Source of the DNA: Sulfitobacter sp. JL08 | Lineage (GTDB): Bacteria > Pseudomonadota > Alphaproteobacteria > Rhodobacterales > Rhodobacteraceae | NCBI RefSeq assembly: GCF_003352045.1 | Contig: NZ_CP025815.1 | Span: forward strand, 1,736,001 to 1,800,000 | Length of the DNA: 64,000 nt | Reading direction: 5' to 3' | Part shown: piece by piece, positions 54,172-64,000 of the stretch | Layout of the letters: every line of letters begins with the position of its first letter | Position numbering within the stretch: the stretch's first letter is position 1 | The notes under the pieces: model-generated | What the model saw: only the letters and a program-made list of their open reading frames with translations | What the model was told of the DNA's origin: nothing | Database searches by the model: none | Position numbers and translations under genes: made by a program

Positions 54172-55524
54172 TCAGGGTGCGCCGAGGGCCAGATCAAGTA
54201 GGCGGGCAAAATCGGCTGCGTTCAGGCTGTCGAACGACTGGCTCAACTGTTCCAGTTCGTCCGCACGCGCTTGTCCCAGAACCGGATCGGCAAACAGATG
54301 ATATTTCTGCGAAATCTCGGCGTCGCTTAGCGGCAGGTCGGTATCGCCGCGCGGCGTGCGCGGGTCGGCATCAAGGCGGGTTCCGTCCTGCAGCGTGATG
54401 CCGACCTGCGCCCAGCGTTTGCCATCACTGATCCGTGTCAGGTCCGCATCATCGATCAGGTTTGTCGCTTTGGAAACACGCAGGATATCGGGATCCTGCA
54501 AGGTGGCGCTGTCAAGTTCGCGCGCGCCGACCTGGCCACGCACGATCATCGCAGCGACCGGAAAGGCAATGGAATAGGCAAATTCATCCGGTGTCGCCGG
54601 GGTATGGCCCGCAAGACGTGTAGCGTTGTGAAAGGTGCGGATATCCACGCGGGCGACGTCCGAATGGTGCAGCCCGTGATCTGCCATCAGCGCCTGCGCC
54701 GCATCAAGCGACGGGTGCGCCCAGCGGCAGCAGGGGTATGGCTTGTAATGGGTATCTTCGACAAGGCGCCAGTTCGTACCAAGATCGGCCCAGAACCTTG
54801 CAGCTTCTGCGCCTTCGCAGGTCAGCGCCGGCGCGCCGGTGAACCCTGATTGCGCCAGATAGGCCGCCGTCACGCCTGACGGTGCGCCCCAGCCGACACC
54901 GTCGCGCAGCATCGTCGGATGGTCGATGCAGCGCATCATCTGGCTGCGCGGTCCGTGATATTCGCCGATGCCCGCCGCATGCCGGATCGTTTCGCCGTCA
55001 CAGCCCAATTGCCGTGCAACCGCCGTGGCCACCCCGACAGATGTCCAGGCCCCCGAGGTGTGATAATCGGCGCAGGTGGCGTGCTGGGACAACCCCGCGC
55101 GATAACTGACTTCGTAGGCAACAGCCAGATGGGCGGCAAACGCCGCGCCGTCCAGCGCGCGGCCCTGACCGGTCCGGGCATCGGCCACGGCCAGCAGCGC
55201 GGGAAAGACCGCAGACCCGGCATGCCCCTTGCAGGGCGATGTGCCGTCATGGGCGTCAACACTGTCGATGGTAAACGCCCCCGCCATCGCGGCCCCTGCG
55301 GGACTGACGGGTGCGCCATTGATCAGCATGCGCGCCGCTCCGGCCCCGGCCGCGCCGAACAGCGCACAGGCCCCCGCGCGCGCGATACCTGCCAGTTCCG
55401 TGGTTGATCCCACGGCGGCAACCCCCATCGTATCGGTAAAACTGCGGCGCAATACGCGCAGTACATCGGCAGGCAGATCATCATATCTCAGATCGGCGGC
55501 AAATCGGTGAAAGGGCAGGGACAT
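54172..55524 (-). CDS. MmgE/PrpD-family protein
   Basis: 450 residues from ATG 55524 (GGAG seven bases away). It has the PrpD-type pattern of 2-methylcitrate dehydratase: DTMGVAAVGSTTELAG near the front, HAGSAVFPALLAVAD, CADYHTSGAWTSVGVA and HYKPYPCCRWAHPSLDA. Substrate specificity is not known and it is not next to other propionate genes. It ends two bases after uvrA's stop, convergent. Confidence 0.9.
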   Translation of the reverse strand: MSLPFHRFAADLRYDDLPADVLRVLRRSFTDTMGVAAVGSTTELAGIARAGACALFGAAGAGAARMLINGAPVSPAGAAMAGAFTIDSVDAHDGTSPCKGHAGSAVFPALLAVADARTGQGRALDGAAFAAHLAVAYEVSYRAGLSQHATCADYHTSGAWTSVGVATAVARQLGCDGETIRHAAGIGEYHGPRSQMMRCIDHPTMLRDGVGWGAPSGVTAAYLAQSGFTGAPALTCEGAEAARFWADLGTNWRLVEDTHYKPYPCCRWAHPSLDAAQALMADHGLHHSDVARVDIRTFHNATRLAGHTPATPDEFAYSIAFPVAAMIVRGQVGARELDSATLQDPDILRVSKATNLIDDADLTRISDGKRWAQVGITLQDGTRLDADPRTPRGDTDLPLSDAEISQKYHLFADPVLGQARADELEQLSQSFDSLNAADFARLLDLALGAP

Positions 55525-55627
55525 GGGCGCTCCGTCAGTTGCGACTGGAGTGATCCTATCCGACAAAGGCGGTCAGGATGTCCTGTTTCCGACAGGTCCA
55601 GAACTTCTTTTGCGGATGTTTCGCGCG

Positions 55628-57205
55628 TCAGGCAGCCAGCGCAGCCATAAGCGGCGCGGCCTCATAGCGTTTCAGAACCAGACGCGCGGCAGGGCCATAC
55701 CCATCGGACAGCGCACCCAGATGTGGGAACAGGGCCAGTATTTCATCCTGTGTCGCGCTGTCGAACCCGCCCATCGTGGCCGGGCCGGGCAGGTAACTTT
55801 CCGAGGCCACACCGTTTGCCGTGATGATCTGGTGGTGATCAAGCAGAATGTGGAAATATGTGACGTGGCGCAGAGTTGTATCCGGGCGGATATGCATATC
55901 GTTCACCAGATCCTTGGCCTTGACCAGAACCTCGGCTTCGCCAAACAACAATTCGGCCCAACGATCCGTCACCAGCACCCTGTGTTGCGGTGACAGCAAC
56001 AGATCACGCGTCGCCCCGAACTGGCCTCGTTGCAGCCTGATAGGCCGATAATCGCCCGTTGCGGCCACAGTGCGGTGCCCGATCCAGCGGATTGTTCTGG
56101 GTCCGTTGTCGCGTGTCATCACCGACATGCCCGCCGTCAGGGCTTCGATAGCGACCGCGCCGTCAGGTGTGTCGATCAGCGTGCCTTTGACGAAACAAGG
56201 CACCTGTTCCACTTCGACCAGCGCGGTGTCGGTGTTGCCGGCAGTATCTTCGATCGTGTAGTTGAAATAGGTGGTTTTGGCGTCACTGTCGCTGACGATC
56301 GTGAAGGTTCCGTTGGCGTTCAGCGTTACCTGCTGTCCGGTCGCCAGAGTGACGGTATCACCCGCATTCACCGCAGTTCCGTTGATATGAGTCACTGTCA
56401 TTGTGCCGCCAGTGGAACTGTCATTGTCCAGCACATCCAGCGTTCTGCTTTTGTCGGTGGGCATGACGATCTGATCATCCTGCGCAATGATCGTGGATTG
56501 CACTGATCCGCCCGCAATCCGAAGGTTTGTGTCGTAGGATGTATCGCCCACATCCGCAACGCCGATTTTCAACGTGTTGGGAAAGCCCGGGATCACAGGC
56601 GCGACAAATGTCAGCGTAACGGTAAACCCGTCCATTTCGGTGTTGAACTGATCGTTTGTGTTGTCGTTATAGATGTTCTGTGCGGTGTTGCCGTTGATGT
56701 TCCCGATCGAGGCTGAACCGTCGCCAACCGTCACGGTGGCCTGCACCCCGTTGACCCAGACGCCGACAACATCGTTGAACGCAGAGTTGATGTATTCCGG
56801 GAATTCTTCCGAACTCAACACAAAATCGATCGTGATCGTGTCGCCGGCAGGGGTAAAGCTCATCTCAAGAAAGGATGCATCGCGAGTGCCGGTCCCGGCC
56901 AGCGCGTTGAAGTCCGCGTCATTGTTAATGCCGCTGGTGTTCGTGCTGGTGCCTGCGGACGTGTTGGTGTTTGTGGTGCCATTGTTGTTGGTAAAATCGG
57001 CCACATGCCCTGTCGACAAGATGACGCCGCTGTCACCCGGTGTTGCCTCTGGCGAAATCGTGTCGCCGGACGTGTAGATGCCCGATGACAGCGCATCGCC
57101 CCAATAGGTCGCCGAATGAACGGTGATGCCCGCGCCAAAAATCTCGTTCGCCATCGCGAGAGCACCTGCCGTGCTGTCGATGGGCAATTCTGTGGCAATG
57201 GGCAT
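55628..57205 (-). CDS. Choice-of-anchor L and Hint_2 domain surface protein
   Basis: 525 residues from ATG 57205 (GGAGAG). Residues 1-210 look like a choice-of-anchor L domain: MPIATELPIDSTAGALAMANEIFG then GVILSTGHVADFTNNNGTTN and FVLSSEEFPEYINSAFNDVVGVWVNG. A cadherin-like linker (TVTHINGTAVNAGDTVTLATGQQVTLNANGTF) leads to the Hint module beginning CFVKGTLIDTPDG (Cys1 present) with SPQHRVLV. The Hint part probably autocleaves after secretion. No signal peptide is obvious. It is isolated, 246 bases from the valine operon. Confidence 0.85.
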   Translation of the reverse strand: MPIATELPIDSTAGALAMANEIFGAGITVHSATYWGDALSSGIYTSGDTISPEATPGDSGVILSTGHVADFTNNNGTTNTNTSAGTSTNTSGINNDADFNALAGTGTRDASFLEMSFTPAGDTITIDFVLSSEEFPEYINSAFNDVVGVWVNGVQATVTVGDGSASIGNINGNTAQNIYNDNTNDQFNTEMDGFTVTLTFVAPVIPGFPNTLKIGVADVGDTSYDTNLRIAGGSVQSTIIAQDDQIVMPTDKSRTLDVLDNDSSTGGTMTVTHINGTAVNAGDTVTLATGQQVTLNANGTFTIVSDSDAKTTYFNYTIEDTAGNTDTALVEVEQVPCFVKGTLIDTPDGAVAIEALTAGMSVMTRDNGPRTIRWIGHRTVAATGDYRPIRLQRGQFGATRDLLLSPQHRVLVTDRWAELLFGEAEVLVKAKDLVNDMHIRPDTTLRHVTYFHILLDHHQIITANGVASESYLPGPATMGGFDSATQDEILALFPHLGALSDGYGPAARLVLKRYEAAPLMAALAA

Positions 57206-57374
57206 AACGACTCTCCAACCGGGACGAACACAGGAACGTTCTGGGGAAAGTGCCTTGAAATTCTGTTTATTCGGCGCAAGAGGTGTGATTGTTTTGTGGT
57301 GCAACGGGCTTTTGCGGCCATCGTCGCTGCCGGAATTAGCCAAATTGAACTTGGCTAACCATCTGGTTTAAAAG

Positions 57375-57421
57375 AAATAAAGTCACAATCTAACATGACG
57401 CTGCGCGGCGTGACTTTATTT
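57375..57421. terminator. Inverted repeat downstream of the valine-degradation genes
   Basis: AAATAAAGTCAC (57375-57386) and GTGACTTTATTT (57410-57421) are perfect 12-base arms with a 23-base loop. It sits 30 bases after the stop of the minus-strand fused gene and is followed by a pyrimidine-rich stretch on that strand. A terminator or mRNA-stabilising stem is likely; a protein site is possible. Confidence 0.55.
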
Positions 57422-57451
57422 TGCCCTGTTTTGCCGAATAGCGCCGCGCAA

Positions 57452-59364
57452 TCAGCTGCGCCTGCGCTTTTCAAACCGGGGCAGCATCGCCGAAAAATCG
57501 CGGCCATTGCCGTCTTCGGTTTCAACAAATTTCTGATAGAGATCACGCGCCATTTGCCCCATCGGCGTGTCCGCATCCACCGCCTCGGCTGCCTGCTGAG
57601 ACAGGCGCAGATCCTTCAGCATCAGATCGGCGGCAAATCCGGGTTTGTAATCATTGTCGGCAGGGGATTGCGGGCCAATGCCCGGTGCAGGGCAATAGGC
57701 ATTCATCGACCAGGAATAACCCGATGACGTGCTGACCACATCAAACATTTTCTGACGGTCCAGCCCCAGTTTGTCGGCCATGGCAAATGCTTCGCAGGTG
57801 GCGATCATTGTGACGCCAAGGATCATGTTGTTGCATATTTTTGCGGCCTGTCCGGCACCGGCCGTCCCGCAATGCACGGCCTTTTGGCCCATCACGTCGA
57901 ACAATGGCGCGGCTTTGGCAAATGCCGCATCCGATCCGCCCGCCATAAAGGTCAACGTGCCGGCACTGGCCCCGCCAACGCCCCCTGAAACAGGTGCGTC
58001 AACGGCAAGCAATCCGGCGTTTTCAGCTTCTTGCGCAACGGCGCGTGCGCTTTCCACATCAACGGTCGAACAATCGATCAGCGCGGCACCCTGCGCCATT
58101 GCGGGGATGATATCAGCCGCCAGCGCGCGCAGGATGTCACCGTTGGGCAGCATGGTGATCACGCAATCCGCGCCACGCGCGGCTTCAACTGCGGAACCGG
58201 CCTTTGTCACACCTTCAACATCCACATCGGCCACATCGAAACCGGTGACCTGATAGCCGGCCTTGGCCAGATTGGCGGCCATCGGCGCGCCCATATTGCC
58301 CAGTCCGATAAACCCGATTTTCATGGCCGTTCCTTCCGTAAATTCAAGTTTCGCGTCCCGCATCGGCATCAGCATCCTGCTGACCGCAACGGCAGGCACA
58401 TCCTGTCCGGCATATTGCCACTGCGGATTGCGGTCTTTGTCAATAATCGCGGCGCGGATGCCTTCCAGAAAATCACCATGTTCCATCGACCGGTGGGTAA
58501 AGCGGTATTCCAGTTCCAGCGCCTTGCGGATGGTCAGGGACGGGCCACGCAGACGGTGGATCATTTCGATGAAACACGCCATCGACAGCGGCGCATTGCG
58601 TTCCATCAGTTTCAGCGTATCGCGGGCAAAGTCGGATGGATCGTCGCGCAAGGTCGTCAGGACATCCCCAAGGGATTCGCCCCCGAACAACGCATCGATC
58701 TGGTCCTGCAATCCGGCCAGAATGCCCGGCGGCGGTGTTTCTGCCGCCGCGTCCAGCGGGCCGACATCTGCGTCTGTTTCCAATGCCGCGATCAGGTCGC
58801 CCCATTTGTCCTGGGGAATGAACAGATCGGCAAACCCGGCCAGTATCGCATCACCTGCGTTCATCCGTGAAGCCGTGGTACCCAGATATTCGCCCAATCG
58901 CCCGGGGGCGAGGGCCAGCATAAACGATCCGCCGACATCCGGCACAAGCCCGATGCCACATTCGGGCATGGCGATCTGGCTGGTTTCCCCGACAATCCGG
59001 TGCGATCCGTGGCACCCGATGCCAACACCGCCGCCCATCGTATAGCCCTGCAAAAAGCTGACAACCGGCTTGTTATATTCAAAAATCATCGCGTTCAGGC
59101 GGTATTCATCGCGCCAGAACTGCTGCCCATAGCTGAAATCGCCCGCCGTGCCCGTGGCATACATTTCGGCGATATCGCCGCCGGAACAAAACGCCCGCTC
59201 GCCCGCCGCATCCATGACGATCACATGCACCGACGGATCATCGCGCCATTTGATCAGCGCGGTCTCGATCTCAAGACACATCTGATGGGTCAGCGCATTC
59301 AATGCTTTGGGGCGGTTCAGCGTGATCCGGCCCGCGCGTCCGGTGGTGCGGATTTCAATATCGC

Positions 59365-59368
<4 letters not shown>
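57452..59368 (-). CDS. Fused 3-hydroxyisobutyryl-CoA hydrolase / 3-hydroxyisobutyrate dehydrogenase
   Basis: 638 residues in one frame. Residues 1-348 are a full crotonase-family HIBYL-CoA hydrolase (catalytic P135-E136-C-G and D144 in GIGLVPDVG). From M349 a full HIBADH follows (MKIGFIGLGNMG NAD turn, DAPVSGG, catalytic Lys in GQAAKICNN). The two usually are separate genes. The join encodes ...KLEFTEGTA-MKIGF, and bases GGAAGGA six bases before the ATG at 58324 form a good ribosome site, so the dehydrogenase may also be made on its own. Together they convert 3-hydroxyisobutyryl-CoA to methylmalonate semialdehyde in valine breakdown. The gene start overlaps the acyl-CoA dehydrogenase stop (ATGA). 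Confidence 0.9.
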
Positions 59369-60507
<1,139 letters not shown>

Positions 60508-60711
60508 CTGTGGTCCTTTCGGGCAGGGTGGCGGAATTGAACATGTGTTTATTTAACGGAGCCAATGCGCGCTTGGCAAGGGGCGCGACGCGTGCACAGG
60601 GACAGGCCCGCGCTGGCACGACAGGAATAATGCATCGACTTTGGTTGCAGGATTGGCAAGACTTGCATTCAACATGGTCCGGCGACGGACGCATCAACTA
60701 AGGGACAGGAC

Positions 60712-61269
60712 ATGATCTGGGCGGCAGCATCAAAAATTGCAACCAAACTCGCTGGCGACGGCAAAGAAAAGAAGATCGAACGGGACGGGCTGCTGAAACG
60801 CACACTGGGACTGGCCGATGCCGGCATTCCCATCGGACGCGAGCATGAGGCGGCGGGCTATGTGCGCTGGGATGCGCAGGACAATGATGCGTCTTCTACT
60901 GGATCAATCAAACAGCCGGACGGTGCGGACCTGAAATGGCGCGATTTCCTGTGGAGCGGACCGGCAAAGATCGAAGAATGCGAGTGGGGGCAGGTACGCT
61001 GGCGCTTTTACAGCAACGGGCTGGTGTGTTTTGACGCGCAGATGTCGAACAACAGCACAAAGCTGGATATCGGCGACGTTCAGGGCCACCGGATGGAATT
61101 GCGCGAAAAGAACGGTTTGTTGCTGGGCGTCTGGATCGCGGGCTTTTTCGTGAACCGCGCCTTGCCACAACGCGGATTTGCGTCGTCCTTCGTGGATGAT
61201 CACGAACCGCTAAAGCTGCACTTTGATGATATAAACGAAACCCAGCACGGCGCGTGGGTCTGTTTGTAA
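60712..61269 (+). CDS. Hypothetical protein (185 aa)
   Basis: From ATG 60712 with AGGGACAGGA upstream. A helical basic start (ASKIATKLAGDGKEKKIERDGLLKR) is followed by a beta-rich centre: WGQVRWRFYSNGLVCFDAQMSN, RMELREKNGLLLGVWIAGFFVNRALP. No signal peptide and no known domain. The pattern 'R-W-x-F-Y-S-N-G-x-V-x-F' suggests a small beta-sandwich. It stands alone between divergent acd and convergent ybdK-like genes. Confidence 0.68.
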   Translation: MIWAAASKIATKLAGDGKEKKIERDGLLKRTLGLADAGIPIGREHEAAGYVRWDAQDNDASSTGSIKQPDGADLKWRDFLWSGPAKIEECEWGQVRWRFYSNGLVCFDAQMSNNSTKLDIGDVQGHRMELREKNGLLLGVWIAGFFVNRALPQRGFASSFVDDHEPLKLHFDDINETQHGAWVCL

Positions 61270-61283
61270 GCGGGGCGCGGTCC

Positions 61284-62408
61284 CTAAAGATCGGCGTGAA
61301 ACTCCTCGATCAGGTGGCGCACCACGGCCTGCCCGGGGTCTTTGCCTGCTGCTTTTGCCTCGGCATGCACACGGCGCTGGCGGGTCGAACTGGTGCCGTT
61401 TTCGACAATATCCTTGAGCGCGGCAATTTCCGTCAGTGAATGCATCGCCTCGCCGTCTTCTGCCAGCAATCCGATCAGTTCATCCAGCAACACGTCGAAC
61501 GGGCGGATCGTGCGTTCACCGAAATCGATCAGACCTTCGGCAATGCCATAGCGCTGTGCGCGCCAGCGGTTTTCACCCACCAGAAACCTGTCATATTCGC
61601 GCCAGCGCAAATTGCGTGCCCGCAACCGCCACAACATTCGCAATATGGCTTGGGTCGCAGCGGCCAGTGACAGCGTGTGTTCCAGGCGTGGCGACACATC
61701 CATGATCCGGGTTTCGAGTGTGGGAAAGCGGTGCGACGGGCGCAAATCCCACCAGATCTTTGTCGTGTCCTCGATCACGCCCAGTTCGATCAACGTGCCT
61801 GTGGTGCGTTCATATTCGGCCCAGCTGCCGAAATGCGGCGGCAGGCCGGTGCGCGGCAGATTGTCAAACACCGTCAACCGGTAAGAGGCCAGCCCCGTAT
61901 CGTCGCCCTGCCAATAGGGCGACGAAGTGGACAGCGCCAGAAGGTGGGGTAGAAAATAGCACAGTTGCGGCATCAGATCGGTGCGCAATGCGTCATCTTC
62001 GATGCCCACATGCACATGCATCCCGCAAATCAGCATCCGGCGCGCCACACCGCCCAGCGCGTGTTGCAGATCGGAATAGCGTTCCTTGTCGGTGTGCTGC
62101 TGGTCTTTCCAGTCGGCAAACGGATGGCAGGACACCGCAATCGGGGAAAGGTTGTGTTGTGCCGCCTGTTCGGACACGCAGGCCCGCAGCCGCTTCAGGT
62201 CATCGCGGGCATCCGCGATGGTGGCGCAGACCCGTGTTCCGACTTCGATCTGGCATTGCAGGAACTCGGGGCTGACCTGATCCTGCAATTTGGCCTTGCA
62301 GGCATCCATCAATTCGGGGGGCGCTTCGGCAAGCGACAGGCTGTCGCGATCCACCAGCAGGTATTCTTCTTCGATGCCCATCGTAAAGCTGGGCTGGGCG
62401 GCGGTCAT
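61284..62408 (-). CDS. Carboxylate-amine ligase, YbdK/GCS2-type
   Basis: 374 residues. [12 protein letters not shown] opening, CGMHVHVGI centre and [19 protein letters not shown] are the glutamate-cysteine ligase type 2 signatures. Proteins of this class are weak gamma-glutamyl-cysteine ligases or unassigned ATP-grasp-like amide ligases. Substrate not known. It is convergent with the hypothetical gene. Confidence 0.92.
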   Translation of the reverse strand: MTAAQPSFTMGIEEEYLLVDRDSLSLAEAPPELMDACKAKLQDQVSPEFLQCQIEVGTRVCATIADARDDLKRLRACVSEQAAQHNLSPIAVSCHPFADWKDQQHTDKERYSDLQHALGGVARRMLICGMHVHVGIEDDALRTDLMPQLCYFLPHLLALSTSSPYWQGDDTGLASYRLTVFDNLPRTGLPPHFGSWAEYERTTGTLIELGVIEDTTKIWWDLRPSHRFPTLETRIMDVSPRLEHTLSLAAATQAILRMLWRLRARNLRWREYDRFLVGENRWRAQRYGIAEGLIDFGERTIRPFDVLLDELIGLLAEDGEAMHSLTEIAALKDIVENGTSSTRQRRVHAEAKAAGKDPGQAVVRHLIEEFHADL

Positions 62409-62490
62409 GTCGGGCCTCCTGACTGGGACAAACTGCGATGTTCGGCCCAGTCAAAAGGGGAATACGCCCTTTGCCAAGGGAAAAAGCCGC

Positions 62491-63096
62491 TTACAGCAGC
62501 AAGACCTGCGTGCCCACATCGACCAGAGCGTACAATTCCTCGATATCGGAATTGAACAATCCGATGCATCCGGACGAACTTTGGCGCCCGATTTTCCGCG
62601 TGTCATGGGTGCCATGCACCAGATACGCAGGCCATGTCAGATAAAGCGCATGAGTGCCCAGCGGATTGCCCGGCCCGGGGGGCATGTAAGCGGGCAGGGT
62701 GGGGTCACGTTCCCGCATCGAGGCTGTGGGCGTCCAGTCCGGTGCTTCGCGCTTGCGCACCACCTTGGTATAGCCGCGCCGCGTCAGGTCTTCGGTCAGC
62801 GGAACCGAGGATGGATACAGCCGGTAGGTTTCCCCGTCCGGTCCCCAATAATGCACGGCGCGCGATGAAATATCCGCCAGCAGACAGCCCTGTCCCAATG
62901 TGTCGAAATGATCCTGCCAGTTCTGATCCTGAAAGGCCGATGTGTTGCGCCGCACGGGCGGGGCGTTGCGTACTGTCGCGGGCATTTGATCGCCCTGATC
63001 ATCTGTAAGCGATTGCGCAGGCAAAAGCGTTGGCGTCAAAGCTGCGGCGCTTCCCGTCAGCAGGATACGGCGTCGCGTTAACCGGTTATGCATCAT
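62491..63096 (-). CDS. L,D-transpeptidase (YkuD family)
   Basis: 201 residues. A Tat-like or Sec signal (RLTRRRILLTGSAAALTPTLLPA) is followed by a YkuD domain with VHGTHD and the active-site SSGCIGLFN. In the usual motif the residue after Cys-Ile is Arg; here it is Gly (GCIGL). It would crosslink peptidoglycan or attach a protein to it. Confidence 0.9.
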   Translation of the reverse strand: MMHNRLTRRRILLTGSAAALTPTLLPAQSLTDDQGDQMPATVRNAPPVRRNTSAFQDQNWQDHFDTLGQGCLLADISSRAVHYWGPDGETYRLYPSSVPLTEDLTRRGYTKVVRKREAPDWTPTASMRERDPTLPAYMPPGPGNPLGTHALYLTWPAYLVHGTHDTRKIGRQSSSGCIGLFNSDIEELYALVDVGTQVLLL

Positions 63097-63252
63097 GATT
63101 TTTCCTGTACTGCTCGATTTTTCTTTTCCTTATCGCGCCCCTTACCCTGTGAAAAGGCAAGTGCCCCGGTCCTCGCGATGAATTGATCCATGTCATATTC
63201 CATTAACGGAATGTTGCGTAGGCAGGAACCGGCAATAAGCAGGAGTTCGCCG

Positions 63253-63714
63253 ATGAAACCATACTTTACCCGACTGAGTGCCGTGCTGATGCTGATCACA
63301 GCGGTCTTCGCAACCACCCTGCCTGCGCAGGCCGACACCGACACGCCCCGCGGTTTGTTCGTTAATTTGACAACAGACGATACGTGGGTCGCGGCCAAGG
63401 CCATCATGTTCGCACATGAAAAATCGCTCAGGAACGGCCACGACACGGCGATCTGGCTGAATGTGCGCGCGGTTTACCTGGCTGACAAGAAGCGGCCCAG
63501 CCACATCCATGGGATGATGGCCGAGAGCGGGACATCTGTTCAGGATATGTTGGCCGCCTTTATCGCCGATGGCGGCACCGTGATCATGTGTCAGGCCTGT
63601 TCGAAAGCCGCAGGGCTGACGCAGGATGATTATATCGACGGCGTCACAATGGGCAGCTGGCCGGTGGTCGAAGGCTGGTTGTTTCGCGAAAACATGCAGA
63701 CCCTGTCGTGGTAG
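63253..63714 (+). CDS. DsrE-family periplasmic protein
   Basis: 153 residues from ATG 63253 with AGGAG seven bases away. Signal peptide LSAVLMLITAVFATTLPAQA. DsrE-like body: GLFVNLTTDDTWVAAKAIMFAHEKSLRNGHDTAIWLNVRAVY, then a conserved Cys pair VIMCQACSKAAGLTQDD. It resembles sulfur-relay or small thiol proteins. Role unknown. Confidence 0.88.
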   Translation: MKPYFTRLSAVLMLITAVFATTLPAQADTDTPRGLFVNLTTDDTWVAAKAIMFAHEKSLRNGHDTAIWLNVRAVYLADKKRPSHIHGMMAESGTSVQDMLAAFIADGGTVIMCQACSKAAGLTQDDYIDGVTMGSWPVVEGWLFRENMQTLSW

Positions 63715-63756
63715 CATTACCACACGCCCCGAAACCTCCGGCCGTTTTGCCGGGGG

Positions 63757-64000
63757 TCAGGTGACGGTGATCTTGCCCTGCATGTTGGGGTGCACCTCGC
63801 AGAAATAATCGTATTCGCCCGGTGTGTCGAACCGGATTGCGGCCTTTTTATTGCGCCGCAGAATACCGGTATCCCAGGTACCGCCTTTGTCTGTCGCCGT
63901 GTGTTCGGCGCTGTCGCGGTTGCGCCATTCGATACTGTCACCGGCCTTGATGGTGATGCGTGTCGGAACAAAGGCCATGTTGGCGATGCTGACCTGATGC
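63757..64000 (-). CDS. Cupredoxin-domain protein, partial at the window end
   Basis: The reading frame ends at 63757 and remains open to base 64000, so the N-terminus is outside. Visible part begins HQVSIANMAFVPTRITIKAGDSIEWRNRDSAEHTA and ends YDYFCEVHPNMQGKITV. The blue-copper ligands are an early His (EHTA), Cys and His in FCEVHPNM and the axial Met. It should be a periplasmic copper electron carrier or assembly protein. Confidence 0.88.
   Translation of the reverse strand, partial: HQVSIANMAFVPTRITIKAGDSIEWRNRDSAEHTATDKGGTWDTGILRRNKKAAIRFDTPGEYDYFCEVHPNMQGKITVT

Overview
The window looks like chromosomal DNA of a Rhodobacterales (Roseobacter-group) alphaproteobacterium. The base composition is moderately GC-rich. 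Several features fit that group: three Hint-domain 'anchor' proteins, an E1-beta pyruvate dehydrogenase subunit with its own lipoyl domain, an MmgE/PrpD gene, and a GTTC-N7-GTTC SOS box in front of uvrA. Most of the window is ordinary core genome.

Region by region: 1-1900 holds two divergent Hint-domain genes, one of them frameshifted, followed by tRNA-Leu(UAG). Positions 1969-12503 form an integrated genetic element of about 10.5 kb. It is bounded by a 16-bp direct repeat of the tRNA 3' end and carries a P4-type integrase at its right end. A 20-bp-class repeat that looks like integrase arm sites lies just inside both ends. The element contains an AlpA-like regulator, a tightly overlapping cassette of four small genes plus a DUF3631 ATPase, an iteron-like repeat cluster, a secreted VWA protein with a C-terminal sorting signal, and two nearly identical IS5-family copies. 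One IS has split a 366-codon gene and the other has replaced the last codons of the integrase. The layout (int, AlpA, small ORFs, ATPase, iterons) resembles replicating islands or phage satellites. It carries no visible capsid or conjugation genes.

From 12638 onward the genes are housekeeping: a porin, trigger factor, the rpsF-rpsR-rplI ribosomal operon (minus strand), an agmatinase-like hydrolase, YceI and a cytochrome b561-YceI fusion, then the fatty-acid cluster fabD-fabG-acpP-(GNAT)-(HisA-like)-fabF-mltG. Next come a DksA-type zinc-finger protein, cysE, pdhABC, ftsB, class I fructose-bisphosphate aldolase, pgk, two cyclophilins, a bactofilin-M23 peptidase pair, DUF455, a peroxiredoxin, a YhdP/AsmA-like protein, queA, an MFS transporter, DUF924, lpdA, two methyltransferases and uvrA. 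After MmgE/PrpD and a large Hint protein comes a valine-degradation pair (acyl-CoA dehydrogenase plus a fused 3-hydroxyisobutyryl-CoA hydrolase/3-hydroxyisobutyrate dehydrogenase). The window ends with a YbdK-type ligase, an L,D-transpeptidase, a DsrE protein and a truncated cupredoxin.

Main points of interest are the tRNA-Leu island with its reconstructable insertion history, an identical-arm palindrome (TAGTTTA-N4-TAAACTA) in front of both pdhA and the distant lpdA, the fused valine-pathway enzyme that keeps an internal ribosome-binding site, and a HisA paralogue whose catalytic Asp is Glu. All functional calls rest on reading the translations and on family knowledge; no database search was run.
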